Shown here: positions 42,166-50,145 of the stretch, one piece after another
Layout of the letters: the number at the start of each line of letters is the position of its first letter
How positions within the stretch are numbered: position 1 is the first letter of the stretch
Source: Pontiellaceae bacterium B12227
GTDB taxonomy: Bacteria; Verrucomicrobiota; Kiritimatiellia; Kiritimatiellales; Pontiellaceae
Length of the DNA: 64,000 nucleotides
Direction of reading: 5' to 3'
NCBI GenBank assembly: GCA_029432775.1
Contig: JAROAZ010000002.1
Span: forward strand, 62,001-126,000
Notes under the pieces: generated by a model
The model's input: the letters and a program-made list of their open reading frames with translations, nothing else
The model's database searches: none
What the model was told of the DNA's origin: nothing
Program-made: the position numbers and the translations under genes

Positions 42166-42585
42166 CTAAAAGGTGAAATGAATCGCCTGCGTTTTGTGGG
42201 AAGCAATCTGCTTCCACTCGTCCCGAGAACAAAGCGCACGTAATTCGAGACTGCGCATTTTCACGGTTTCGCCAAACTGAACCGTCAACTCTCCGAGTCT
42301 GGAATAGAGCAACTCCAACTGCGCGCGAGGCGTCTCATAATTCCGATTGGCTTCGCTAATTTGCCTTCTCAGTCCCAAAGCCCGGTTTTCAATGGTTTTG
42401 CAATCCCGCTCGAGGACATCAACAACACCCATCATTATGTTTCGGCGCTCAGGAGACGCGATGGACGCCTGAATCGCATTCCGGGTTTGATCCTGCCGGG
42501 CTGCATTCATCCCGAAATCGCCGGTGGATTTGCAGCCCGCCGCAAGTCCGGAAAGTAACATTAAAACAGCATGGTCTCGTTTCAT
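42166..42585 (-). CDS. Small helical lipoprotein, first gene of sulfatase operon
   Basis: 139 aa, lipobox LAAGC, then a helical protein (ALGLRRQISEANRNYETPRA; MRSLELRALCSRDEWKQIAS). Family not recognised; it shares the D/E-E-W C-terminal pattern with the adjacent membrane-anchored protein. It is the promoter-proximal gene of the operon and faces the AraC regulator across 77 bases that hold the dyad TACCATTTTGGTA. Confidence 0.7.
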   Translation of the reverse strand: MKRDHAVLMLLSGLAAGCKSTGDFGMNAARQDQTRNAIQASIASPERRNIMMGVVDVLERDCKTIENRALGLRRQISEANRNYETPRAQLELLYSRLGELTVQFGETVKMRSLELRALCSRDEWKQIASHKTQAIHFTF

Positions 42586-42620
42586 AAGAGGGCTCCTAAT
42601 GGAAAAGCAGGATTATATAG

Positions 42621-42633
42621 TACCATTTTGGTA
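42621..42633. promoter_or_regulatory. Dyad TACCATTTTGGTA between sulfatase operon and AraC gene
   Basis: A 13-bp imperfect-centre palindrome (TACCA-TTT-TGGTA) in the 77-base divergent promoter region. Related 13-mers occur at 46684-46696 and 47007-47019. It is a candidate site for the divergent AraC-type regulator. Confidence 0.5.
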
Positions 42634-42662
42634 TTACAAAGCTTTCCGTCCATAGTTTTGAG

Positions 42663-43673
42663 ATGAAGTTGACGCTTGAACGATATGGGTATATTGATAC
42701 TTGTTTTAATTCCGGAGCATCAAAAAAGCGCAATTGCGAGATGATAATGCATATGGACGAGCCCATTTTATTCAGTAAAACCTTCAAGGATTTCGATGAA
42801 CTGAATGCGGAGACCAAGGCTTGGAATATTGAAATCAGCAAACTCGACAACACGCCGTTCCACGGAAAAATCTTCCAGTTTCTGAGCAGCGATTTCCTAA
42901 TCGGGCGCGGCAAATTCAACGGACACCTGAAACAGCTGGGCCATCCCCCGACCGGCTTCCGCACCATCACCGTTCCCGCCCACCCCGAATTCTGGATGTA
43001 TTGGCGGGGCCGGGAAGTGCACGGAAACAACCTCATGGTTTTTCCGCTTGGCAGCGGAATCGATACCGTTTCCGATCCCCGTTTTGACATCTATACCATC
43101 TCCGTTGTTGAATCGACCCTCTTTGGCCTCGCCGACCGACTGGGTTTCCGGGGATTGGAAAAGTTCCTTAAAACGCAGGATGTGCTGCTTTGCGATCCCG
43201 CGCGGATGAGCCACCTGAGAAGCTGCCTGCATCAAAGTGAAGCCGAGTCGGAAAAGCGCGTGCCCGACGCCACATCCACTCGGAACCGGGTGCTGATCCG
43301 GCTGATTGAAGCACTGTGCACTGCCAAAGGTGACACCACATCGAATACAGCCTCCCTCCGGCGCCTGCATGCCATCGCGACCATTAACCGGTTTATCATG
43401 GAATCGCCGGATGAAATCCCAACAATCAAAGAACTCTGCAAGCTGACAAAGGTGAGCAAGCGCACGTTGGAATATGCCTTCCAGGAGCACTACGGGATCC
43501 TCCCCAAAGCCTATATCAATGCCATGCGCCTCAACGGTGCCCGCCGCGTGCTGAGAACAACAAACAGCGTGGCCGATGCCGCCAACGCCTGGGGCTTCTG
43601 GCACATGGGGCAGTTTGCAAAGGACTACCGTAAATTATTCGGAGAGCTTCCCTCCGAAACGCTACGCCATTAA
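42663..43673 (+). CDS. AraC-family regulator, divergent from sulfatase operon
   Basis: 336 aa. The N-terminal ligand region (KTFKDFDELNAETKAWNIEI; PAHPEFWMYWRGREVHGNN) resembles EutR-like AraC proteins. The C-terminal double helix-turn-helix (about 230-330) includes IPTIKELCKLTKVSKRTLEY and ends with WGFWHMGQFAKDYRKLFGELP. Start 42663 is the longest; 42741 (MIMHMDEP) is also possible and neither has a strong ribosome site. It probably controls the operon at 34512-42585. Remains of a second copy face the second sulfatase at 46769-46943. Confidence 0.9.
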   Translation: MKLTLERYGYIDTCFNSGASKKRNCEMIMHMDEPILFSKTFKDFDELNAETKAWNIEISKLDNTPFHGKIFQFLSSDFLIGRGKFNGHLKQLGHPPTGFRTITVPAHPEFWMYWRGREVHGNNLMVFPLGSGIDTVSDPRFDIYTISVVESTLFGLADRLGFRGLEKFLKTQDVLLCDPARMSHLRSCLHQSEAESEKRVPDATSTRNRVLIRLIEALCTAKGDTTSNTASLRRLHAIATINRFIMESPDEIPTIKELCKLTKVSKRTLEYAFQEHYGILPKAYINAMRLNGARRVLRTTNSVADAANAWGFWHMGQFAKDYRKLFGELPSETLRH

Positions 43674-43736
43674 CCGGCTGTCTATCAACTTGCTTGACTG
43701 GTAGAGGGGTGTTGCTACCGGGGCGAAGGGGTATGA

Positions 43737-44876
43737 TTAAACGCCTTCAAGCAAAGCCAGGGTTGAAGGATCAAACATTTCTTCGAATTCTGCCAGGCGT
43801 TTGACCAAGCCCTGTTCATAGGTGTAACGCATCACCAGTTCCAGTTCTTTGCGGTTCGGTTCAATGCCATAGGGCCAGAAGTTCTTACCCATAATTTTGC
43901 GCGTCTCTTCGAACTCCTGTGTAACCCACGGCAGCGTGACTTTCAGCGAGGTGGTTGTTTCCATATCGGCATAGGCCATTTTTTTAGCCTGACTATACAT
44001 CTCAAACACAGCTTTCGGCAAACCGGGGTTGGCCTGAATAGAATCCTTGCGAATAGCTACAACGTGCATAATGGGGAATAAACTGGTTTTCTTATAATAG
44101 GCTTGCTCGGCCGCTTTCACATCAGGAAACAAGCGTTTAATTTTCGGATTCCCATCAAGGAACGATTGTGGAGTAATCGCCGTAATCAAAGCATCGCATC
44201 CCCCGGAAAGCAGCAACTCAGATTCATCAATCCCGGGAGGCCCTTGTGTAATCGGGAAATCTTTGGGGAAATAGTATTTAGAGTTTTTCCCCTCTGCATC
44301 AAACGCACTCCACCCGGAACCGCCCAGCTTTCCGGCATCGGAGGATTTAGTCGTTTCAATCCATTCGAAGTCGTCTGCCGCCACTCCATATTCGTCTAAA
44401 AGAAAGCCGCGAATCCAGGTATTGGCGCTCATGCCATACCCCGGTGTGCCGACTCGTTTTCCACGCAAATCAGATGGAGTTTCAATACCCGAGTCTGCAT
44501 GAACAAACACATTGCGATGGCGGAAAACACGCGAGATAAATACAGGGATTAATGTATAGGCCCGAAAGTCCTGATTAATGTATTTGCTGACGTAAGGAAT
44601 CAGCCCCATTTCCGTGACGTCGTATTTCGGATTGGGTCCGAATGCCAAATCATTGACCGCGTAAATATCTTCATAGTGAAAACTGACATCCGCCCCTTCG
44701 ATGCCGGCTTTTCCATCCATAATACCGCGCACGCGGTCATAGTTATAGCCGGCGACCGAGATCTTCGTTTTTCCGGTTTTCGCCGGCTGACCGGCCAACG
44801 AGATCAACGGGCCCGAAGAACCTACCGCTGCTCCGGCTAGAGAGAGCTTCATGATGTCACGCCGTTTTGATTCCAT
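43737..44876 (-). CDS. 4,5-dihydroxyphthalate-decarboxylase-like exported protein (copy 2)
   Basis: 379 aa paralogue of the protein at 38106-39197. It has a Tat-like leader (ESKRRDIMKLSLAGAAVGSS), then shared motifs RVFRHRNVFVHADSGIETP, DLRGKRVGTPGYGMSANTWI, AEQAYYKKTSLFPIMHVVAI and NFWPYGIEPNRKELE. An insertion of about 20 residues (SGWSAFDAEGKNSKYYFP) distinguishes it from copy 1. It lies downstream of the second sulfatase with a gap of 135 bases. The frame is intact, although the sulfatase next to it is broken. Confidence 0.85.
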   Translation of the reverse strand: MESKRRDIMKLSLAGAAVGSSGPLISLAGQPAKTGKTKISVAGYNYDRVRGIMDGKAGIEGADVSFHYEDIYAVNDLAFGPNPKYDVTEMGLIPYVSKYINQDFRAYTLIPVFISRVFRHRNVFVHADSGIETPSDLRGKRVGTPGYGMSANTWIRGFLLDEYGVAADDFEWIETTKSSDAGKLGGSGWSAFDAEGKNSKYYFPKDFPITQGPPGIDESELLLSGGCDALITAITPQSFLDGNPKIKRLFPDVKAAEQAYYKKTSLFPIMHVVAIRKDSIQANPGLPKAVFEMYSQAKKMAYADMETTTSLKVTLPWVTQEFEETRKIMGKNFWPYGIEPNRKELELVMRYTYEQGLVKRLAEFEEMFDPSTLALLEGV

Positions 44877-45011
44877 TAGTGGTCTCCATGTTTTTTAACA
44901 GACGTTTCCGAGTTGCGGATTATGTGTCAGGCCGCCTTGCGCCGACTTGGAAATCCTCAATACCCGGAGCCGCTGCCGGCTCCGGTTCTTAAGAAAACCC
45001 GAAATCGACTA

Positions 45012-46646
45012 TTAATGCCAGGACGCGAAGGTTTCAACCGCTTCTTTTGATTCCGGGCGGAGGTTTTCAATGCCGCCGTAGGGAGCGCCTTTACCGAGTT
45101 TCGCGTGGGGATACTTTCCGATCGTCATCTTGTGACGATAGATCATGTCCTGGAAGCTGGCCCCCGACCAGAGCGCCGCTCCGATATGGGCATTCTTTTC
45201 GCGCGGGTCACGGTACACATTAAATACCGGTGCCGCCGCTCCGGGAACGCCGGGAGCGGGTACGTGCATTTTGAATTCCTGTTTAACAACAGACCGCAGA
45301 ATTTCATTTTCATAGATGTAGACATAATCTCTGCGTCCGTGCTTTTCACCATTCAGGAGCAGCGCCGTCTGGTCGATTCCGTCAATCACGCGATCGGTCG
45401 GAATATGTTTCGTGGCCTGTCCCAGGCGGGCAAAGGTGGTGTAGAGGTCGGATACGTGAACAATATCGCCGGCAAAGGAGTTCGGTTCGATCGCCGCCGG
45501 CCAGCGCACAAAAGCATCCACGCGGACGCCGCCTTCGAGGTGTTGTGTTTTACCGCCGCGGTAGATCAGCTGGCTCAGACCGGACGGCCCCCCGTAATGA
45601 AACATTAATCCATTATCCGCCATGAAGACAACGAGGGTGTTATCCGCTTCGCCTGTCGCCTCCAGCGTTTCCATCAGCTCGCCAATCCATCCGTCCAATA
45701 CCTGCAGTTTATCCGCCATGAATCCGCCATTCGCCGAAACCGCCGGCGTGTCCTGAACAAAACAGAGCGGGTAGAGCGGCCAGTACTGAACAAAGAACGG
45801 TTCCTCTTTTTTCGCAAGAGAGGAAACCTGCTCCTTGATCTGGCGCTGATAGCGTTCATTCATTTCAAGATAGTGTTGATGCGTCCACTCTTCGCCCGGC
45901 TGAAGATCAATTTCGCGCGCCTGTCCGCCGGCAACGGCTTCTACGCCGGTAACCAACCCAAAGGGTCTGAATTTTTTATCGACCTCATATTCGTTGGTCT
46001 GGAGGGAGCGGGTATAGCCGAACTGATTATTCGCCATGGCGGCTTCCGGCGTCATCACCGTCAACTGAACCTGCTGGTGGAGCGGAAACGCCGCATAGTC
46101 AAAACCCTGGTTATGCGGATAGGCCTCTTCGATATCGCCCTGATGCCATTTCCCGACATGGGCCGTATTGTAGCCGCTCTTTTTGAGCACTTCGGCAATC
46201 GTTACTTCAGACGACTGGAGGCCTTCCCCAACCAGGGCCACCTTCACTTCCTTGATGCCGACACGAACCGGATGACGTCCCGTCAGGAAGGCCGCACGGG
46301 TCGGTGTGCAGGAAGGTTCGGTATACATGCGCATCAGGCTCAGGCCATCTTCAGAAAGTTTATTAATGTTCGGGGTTTTGATACCCATCACATAGTTCAT
46401 CTTTTTGTCGCCCATCTGACCGAAGCTGACGTCATCGATCAGGATATAAAGAATGTTAGGACGCTTGCCGCCGTTTTTCTCGCGGATTGCAGCCAGTTTG
46501 GCATCGATTTCTTTATCTTCAGCATTCCATTTTTCTGCATGCTACCGGCGAAGAAACTCATATTCGCCGTCGTGAATGATTTCTTTCGCAGATGCGGAAG
46601 CTGCGGTTGCTAACAGCAAGATCGAGATCAAGTTATTCTGTTTCAT
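45012..46646 (-). pseudogene. Exported sulfatase (copy 2) interrupted by one in-frame amber codon
   Basis: The full gene starts at 46646 with a strong AAGGGAG ribosome site and signal peptide (MKQNNLISILLLATAASASA). It continues EIIHDGEYEFLRR, then TAG (46542-46544), then HAEKWNAEDKEID in the same frame into a complete sulfatase core. Copy 1 has sense codons throughout this region, and CAG to TAG is the simplest change. The core is otherwise intact: LIDDVSFGQMGD metal ligands, CTPTR formylglycine motif, HVGKWHQGD. A re-start at an internal ATG (for example 46415) would lose the signal peptide and the first metal ligands. Hence a recent pseudogene, a sequencing error or read-through. Confidence 0.85.
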
Positions 46647-46683
46647 CTTATCTCCCTTAGTTTTGTGCTTGAAACTAATATGG

Positions 46684-46696
46684 AACCATATCGGTT
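46684..46696. promoter_or_regulatory. Dyad AACCATATCGGTT before sulfatase copy 2
   Basis: A 13-base NACC-N5-GGTN dyad 38 bases upstream of the sulfatase start, in the same divergent position as TACCATTTTGGTA in the first module. A half site (ATGGTATAA) follows near 46720. Confidence 0.4.
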
Positions 46697-46768
46697 CTAT
46701 AAATATGTGCCAGTTCAAAAATGGTATAAAAATTCAGCCACTAGTTTGAACCGAACCGCAGGATAAAT

Positions 46769-46943
46769 ATGCTCATTCAAAAGCATCCTAAACGCGAAAT
46801 ATGGATGCATTACCAAAAATGCAGCTTTTCCGATTTTGATACACAGGCCGAAGCCGTCTGGAGATGAAACTGGAACAGAACAAACAACCGTGAATTATTC
46901 GGAACTTCCCAGCGAAATCACAAAAGCTGAAGCTATTTATTAA
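46769..46943 (+). pseudogene. Relic of an AraC-family regulator
   Basis: ATG 46769 has AGGATAAAT upstream and opens a 32-codon frame ending CSFSDFDTQAEAVWR-stop, matching the N-terminal FKDFDELNAETKAW region of the AraC gene at 42663. Only about 25 bases later the sequence reads NNRELFG and, after a one-base shift, LPSEITKAEAIY-stop (to 46943). This corresponds to the regulator's C-terminal YRKLFGELPSETLRH. The middle (about 290 residues) is deleted. It faces sulfatase copy 2 exactly as the intact regulator faces copy 1. Confidence 0.7.
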
Positions 46944-47006
46944 TCGCACGCGCATGTGCCCGGCAGATGAATGAAACACGCCTTCCTGCTTGCATCGCCT
47001 ATATGA

Positions 47007-47019
47007 TACCTTTATGGTA
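47007..47019. promoter_or_regulatory. Dyad TACCTTTATGGTA before the OYE gene
   Basis: A 13-bp palindrome of the same form as TACCATTTTGGTA (42621-42633), 118 bases upstream of the old-yellow-enzyme ATG. It suggests shared regulation with the sulfatase modules. Confidence 0.45.
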
Positions 47020-47136
47020 CTCTTTTAAAAGAAGGGTACAGCCAGCTCCGGACTAAACGCCCGTCAGATGCTCCCCCGCATCAGGCAGCGTGTATGAAAC
47101 CAGACGCCCCCCTTCACTCAACCAAGGAGTATTACA

Positions 47137-48222
47137 ATGACTCAGAATCTACTCGAACCCACCCAAATCGGTGACCTGCAGCTGAACAATCGAATTGCCC
47201 TGGCACCGATGACTCGAACACGGGCCGCGGGCGATGGCACCCCCGGAGATTTGATGGCCGCCTATTACGCGCAGCGCGCCAGCGCCGGGCTGGTGATTGC
47301 GGAAGCCACCGGGGTTGATGTCAGCGCCATCGCCTGGATGGGTATGCCGGGCGCTTATCAGGAAAGCCATCTGGCCGGCTGGAAGAAAACCACGGAAGCC
47401 GTGCACGCCAGTGGCGGGAAAATATTTTTGCAAATCTGGCACCCGGGTCGCGCCACCCACAGCCTGCTCATCGACGGCCGCCAACCGGTCGCCCCATCCG
47501 CCATCCGGTTGGAAAACAGCGAAACGCATACGCCTGAAGGAAAGAAACCCTATGAAGTTCCGCGCGCGCTCGGACTCAAGGAAATTCCGGAAATTATCGC
47601 CATGTTCAAACGGGGCGCCGAACTCGCGAAAGCGGCTGATTTCGACGGCGTCGAAATTCATTCCGCCAACGGCTATCTGCTCGATCAGTTTCTTCAGTCC
47701 AAAACCAACCACCGTACCGACGCCTATGGCGGAAGCATCGAAAGCCGATACCGCTTACTCGATGAAGTCGTCCAGGCCGTCACCGAAGTGTATCCTGCAA
47801 ACCGGGTCGGCGTCCGACTTTCGCCCAACGGCGTGTTCGACGATATGGGATCGCCGGATTACCGCGAGCAGTTTACCTATGCCGCCCAACAGCTCGATGC
47901 CTATGGTCTGGCCTATCTGCATGTGATGGACGGACTGGCCTTCGGTTTCCATGAACTGGGCGATCCCATGACGCTTGCGGAGTTCCGCGCGGTGTTCAAC
48001 GGTCCGCTGATGGGGAATTGCGGCTATACGCCCGAAACTGCAGAAGCAGCCGTTTCCGAGGGCCACGCAGACCTGATCGCCTTTGGTCGCCCCTACATCA
48101 GCAACCCCGATCTGGTCGAACGTATTGCCGGCGGCATTCCCCTGAATCCGGAAGCCGACCCATCGACGTGGTACAGCTCGAACACCGCCGAAGGCTATAC
48201 CGACTTTACGACCGCCACATAA
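47137..48222 (+). CDS. Old yellow enzyme family alkene reductase (NemA-like)
   Basis: 361-aa FMN-dependent TIM barrel. Evidence: NRIALAPMTRTRA, GLVIAEATGVD, FLQIWHPGRATH, the catalytic HxxN pair in EIHSANGYLLDQF, KTNHRTDAYGGSIESRYRL, and LIAFGRPYISNPDLV at the C-terminus. It reduces activated alkenes, nitro compounds or quinones with NAD(P)H in the cytoplasm. A TACC..GGTA dyad 118 bases upstream matches those in front of the sulfatase modules, and a nitroreductase follows, so a role in detoxifying or using the aromatic products of the island is possible. Confidence 0.95.
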   Translation: MTQNLLEPTQIGDLQLNNRIALAPMTRTRAAGDGTPGDLMAAYYAQRASAGLVIAEATGVDVSAIAWMGMPGAYQESHLAGWKKTTEAVHASGGKIFLQIWHPGRATHSLLIDGRQPVAPSAIRLENSETHTPEGKKPYEVPRALGLKEIPEIIAMFKRGAELAKAADFDGVEIHSANGYLLDQFLQSKTNHRTDAYGGSIESRYRLLDEVVQAVTEVYPANRVGVRLSPNGVFDDMGSPDYREQFTYAAQQLDAYGLAYLHVMDGLAFGFHELGDPMTLAEFRAVFNGPLMGNCGYTPETAEAAVSEGHADLIAFGRPYISNPDLVERIAGGIPLNPEADPSTWYSSNTAEGYTDFTTAT

Positions 48223-48538
48223 GTGGAGCGAAACAGATCAGATACAACATCCACTGATCAATAAATGTAAGTTACCTCTTTGGCTGAGTGGTGCGGCCGC
48301 GCCGTGCTGGCCGCCAGTGACTATATCCGGAAGCTGTTAGGAGACTTGCGGTCTGACAGACGGGCGACGCTTCAGTGAAAATACCCGATCCTCAAACGCG
48401 TATATCTACATTCTTAATTTATTCGATACATTTGGAAAAACGGGACCCAACAGTACGCTTTTATACTATTCCCGCTCTTTCGCTTTTATTCACCATTCCA
48501 ATGACTTATGGTCCACGAAAATTGATAGGGGTATCAAT
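48223..48538. other. Intergenic region between OYE and nitroreductase genes
   Basis: 316 bases with no gene. A G/C-rich inverted pair (GCGGCC..GGCCGC, about 48293-48315) could act as a terminator but has no T-run. The remainder is AT-rich and probably carries the nitroreductase promoter; AGGGGT precedes that gene's ATG. No recognised repeat otherwise. Confidence 0.5.
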
Positions 48539-49144
48539 ATGAACGTACATGCTGCCATTCAAAACCGTCGCTCGGTTCGAAGTTTCGACCCGGAGCATAC
48601 CATGACCAAAAAGGAGTCGGACAAGCTGTTGTCGCTGGCTCTTCATTCACCTACCGCCTTTAATATTCAGAACTGGCGGTTCGTTGTGGTAAAAGATAAA
48701 GCCCTACGCGAGCAGATCAAGGAAGCCTCCTGGGATCAGGCGCAAGTAACCGATGCATCCCTGCTCGTTATTCTGTGTGCCGACCTGAAAGCGTGGAATA
48801 AAGAACCGATGCGTTACTGGCGCTCCGCTCCGGAGCCCGTGCAGGAATTTATTGTGCCGGCCATTCAGGAATACTACACCGGCCTTGATCAGGTTCAGCG
48901 CGACGAAGCCATGCGCTCTTGCGGTATTGCTGCGCAAACCCTGATGCTTGCCGCCAAATCCATGGGCTACGACTCCTGCCCCATGGATGGCTTCGACTTC
49001 GACGCCGTTGCGGACATCATTAATCTGCCCGATGACCATGCCATCTGCATGTTTGTTGCCATCGGAAAATCAGTCGGTGAACCCGCAGCTCCAAAAGACA
49101 AGCTGCCCCTCGATGAAGTCATCATCACCGACGCGTTTGATTAG
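48539..49144 (+). CDS. Nitroreductase-family FMN oxidoreductase
   Basis: 201 aa. Starts AAIQNRRSVRSFDPEH, the FMN-phosphate-binding arginine cluster, followed by ALHSPTAFNIQNWRFVVV, the IAAQTLMLAAKSMGYDSCPM helix, and a C-terminal FVAIGKS strand. Nitroreductases are dimeric NAD(P)H-dependent flavoenzymes of the cytoplasm acting on quinones, nitroaromatics or enones. AGGGGT lies 9 bases upstream. Together with the OYE it gives two flavin reductases next to the sulfatase island. Confidence 0.93.
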   Translation: MNVHAAIQNRRSVRSFDPEHTMTKKESDKLLSLALHSPTAFNIQNWRFVVVKDKALREQIKEASWDQAQVTDASLLVILCADLKAWNKEPMRYWRSAPEPVQEFIVPAIQEYYTGLDQVQRDEAMRSCGIAAQTLMLAAKSMGYDSCPMDGFDFDAVADIINLPDDHAICMFVAIGKSVGEPAAPKDKLPLDEVIITDAFD

Positions 49145-49153
49145 GGCAATCAA

Positions 49154-49441
49154 CTACCAGCGTCCGCGCGATTGTTTTATCGAAGCGGACTCATCCGCAT
49201 CAGGATGCCGTTTTTTCTGCCACAAGTGCGTATATTGATAACGCGCAAATGCGGCCACCAGCCCGCATCCCGCCAACCCCAAGGTACTGAAAATAATCAG
49301 TATCAAGGTCGACTCATCCTTCAGCCCCTCTTCGACCTGCCGATTTGCCCAGACCGCAATCAGTCCACCGGCAATCAGCACACAGGCTGAAAATATGAGT
49401 GCCGGAAAGGCCGGCCGCTGTCGGTACATCAAAGGTCCCAT
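49154..49441 (-). CDS. Small two-helix membrane protein (paralogue of 56214-56486)
   Basis: 95 aa with two membrane helices (ALIFSACVLIAGGLIAVWA; LILIIFSTLGLAGCGLVAAF) and a basic tail with RYQYTHLWQKKRH. The protein at 56214-56486 has the same plan and a KHLWHDRYAGKK tail, so they are paralogues. Function unknown; the tail would face the cytoplasm by the positive-inside rule. Confidence 0.7.
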   Translation of the reverse strand: MGPLMYRQRPAFPALIFSACVLIAGGLIAVWANRQVEEGLKDESTLILIIFSTLGLAGCGLVAAFARYQYTHLWQKKRHPDADESASIKQSRGRW

Positions 49442-49512
49442 TATACTCGATCCAAATTATCTATACTGAAAAAATCACCGTGTTCAACTTCCAGTCATTG
49501 GAAGCGGGATTT

Positions 49513-49947
49513 TTACAGCGCCGCCATCCGGCCCGGTTTCACTTGTCGTTGAAGGTGCGAGCTGATCCACTGGTGATGCGTCTCATCGAAAAAACGTAGA
49601 TCCAGTTCCTGAATCCCCTCATTGTCATGGAGATAATAAAACCAGGGCTGCGTGTCGCCATGCACTTCAAACAGCCCCTGAACAGGAACGAATTCACGAA
49701 TGCTGACATTCCGCTTACATCGCAAACCGTCGCCTGCCCGGTCATACGTCAACCGCACCGTATATCCCTGAACAACCGTCTGAACCGACGAGCCCTCTCC
49801 GATGGAAACCCACCGGCCCTGCATTTTATTTAAATCAGAAGGAAGCCCTGAAAGAACGCTTCCCTGTGAAGGTTCTTTCATGTTCTCCCTGCAGCCGCAA
49901 AGCAGCAGCATTCCAACGGATAAAAAACTGCACATTAAAATTTTCAT
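49513..49947 (-). CDS. Small lipoprotein of unknown function
   Basis: 144 aa, signal with lipobox LLCGC. The mature part (QGRWVSIGEGSSVQTVVQGY; GLFEVHGDTQPWFYYLHDN; LDLRFFDETHHQWISS) looks like a small beta-sheet domain of lipocalin-like character, as in proteins annotated only as hypothetical lipoproteins. A palindrome copy (49489-49503) lies just past its stop and could serve as the hairpin at its 3' end. Confidence 0.7.
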   Translation of the reverse strand: MKILMCSFLSVGMLLLCGCRENMKEPSQGSVLSGLPSDLNKMQGRWVSIGEGSSVQTVVQGYTVRLTYDRAGDGLRCKRNVSIREFVPVQGLFEVHGDTQPWFYYLHDNEGIQELDLRFFDETHHQWISSHLQRQVKPGRMAAL

Positions 49948-50145
49948 TCTACAACGCCCTTTTTGGTCTAAGCCGAAGATACATATTTGAAATTTATTAG
50001 TTTAGACATCCTATTTTTGTTATTTCTTCTAGTTAAAAATACTAGTCCGTATGCAACCCCTTAATTTGTAAGCTCTAACGCCCGGCACCGCATAAAGGCG
50101 CGGCTGAAACTTCCAATCGTTGGAAGCGTTTTGTATGTTCTCCCG

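Noticed and set aside
45012..46415. Sulfatase copy 2 as an intact gene starting at 46415
   Set aside because: That start lacks a signal peptide and the first metal ligands; a strong start with signal peptide exists at 46646 in the same frame, broken only by one TAG.
46542..46544. The in-frame TAG as a pyrrolysine codon
   Set aside because: No pyl genes are visible, and the site lies in a variable linker aligned with ordinary residues in the paralogue.
48293..48315. G/C-rich inverted pair after the OYE gene as a firm terminator
   Set aside because: The stem is short and lacks a T-run, so it is mentioned only in the intergenic entry.
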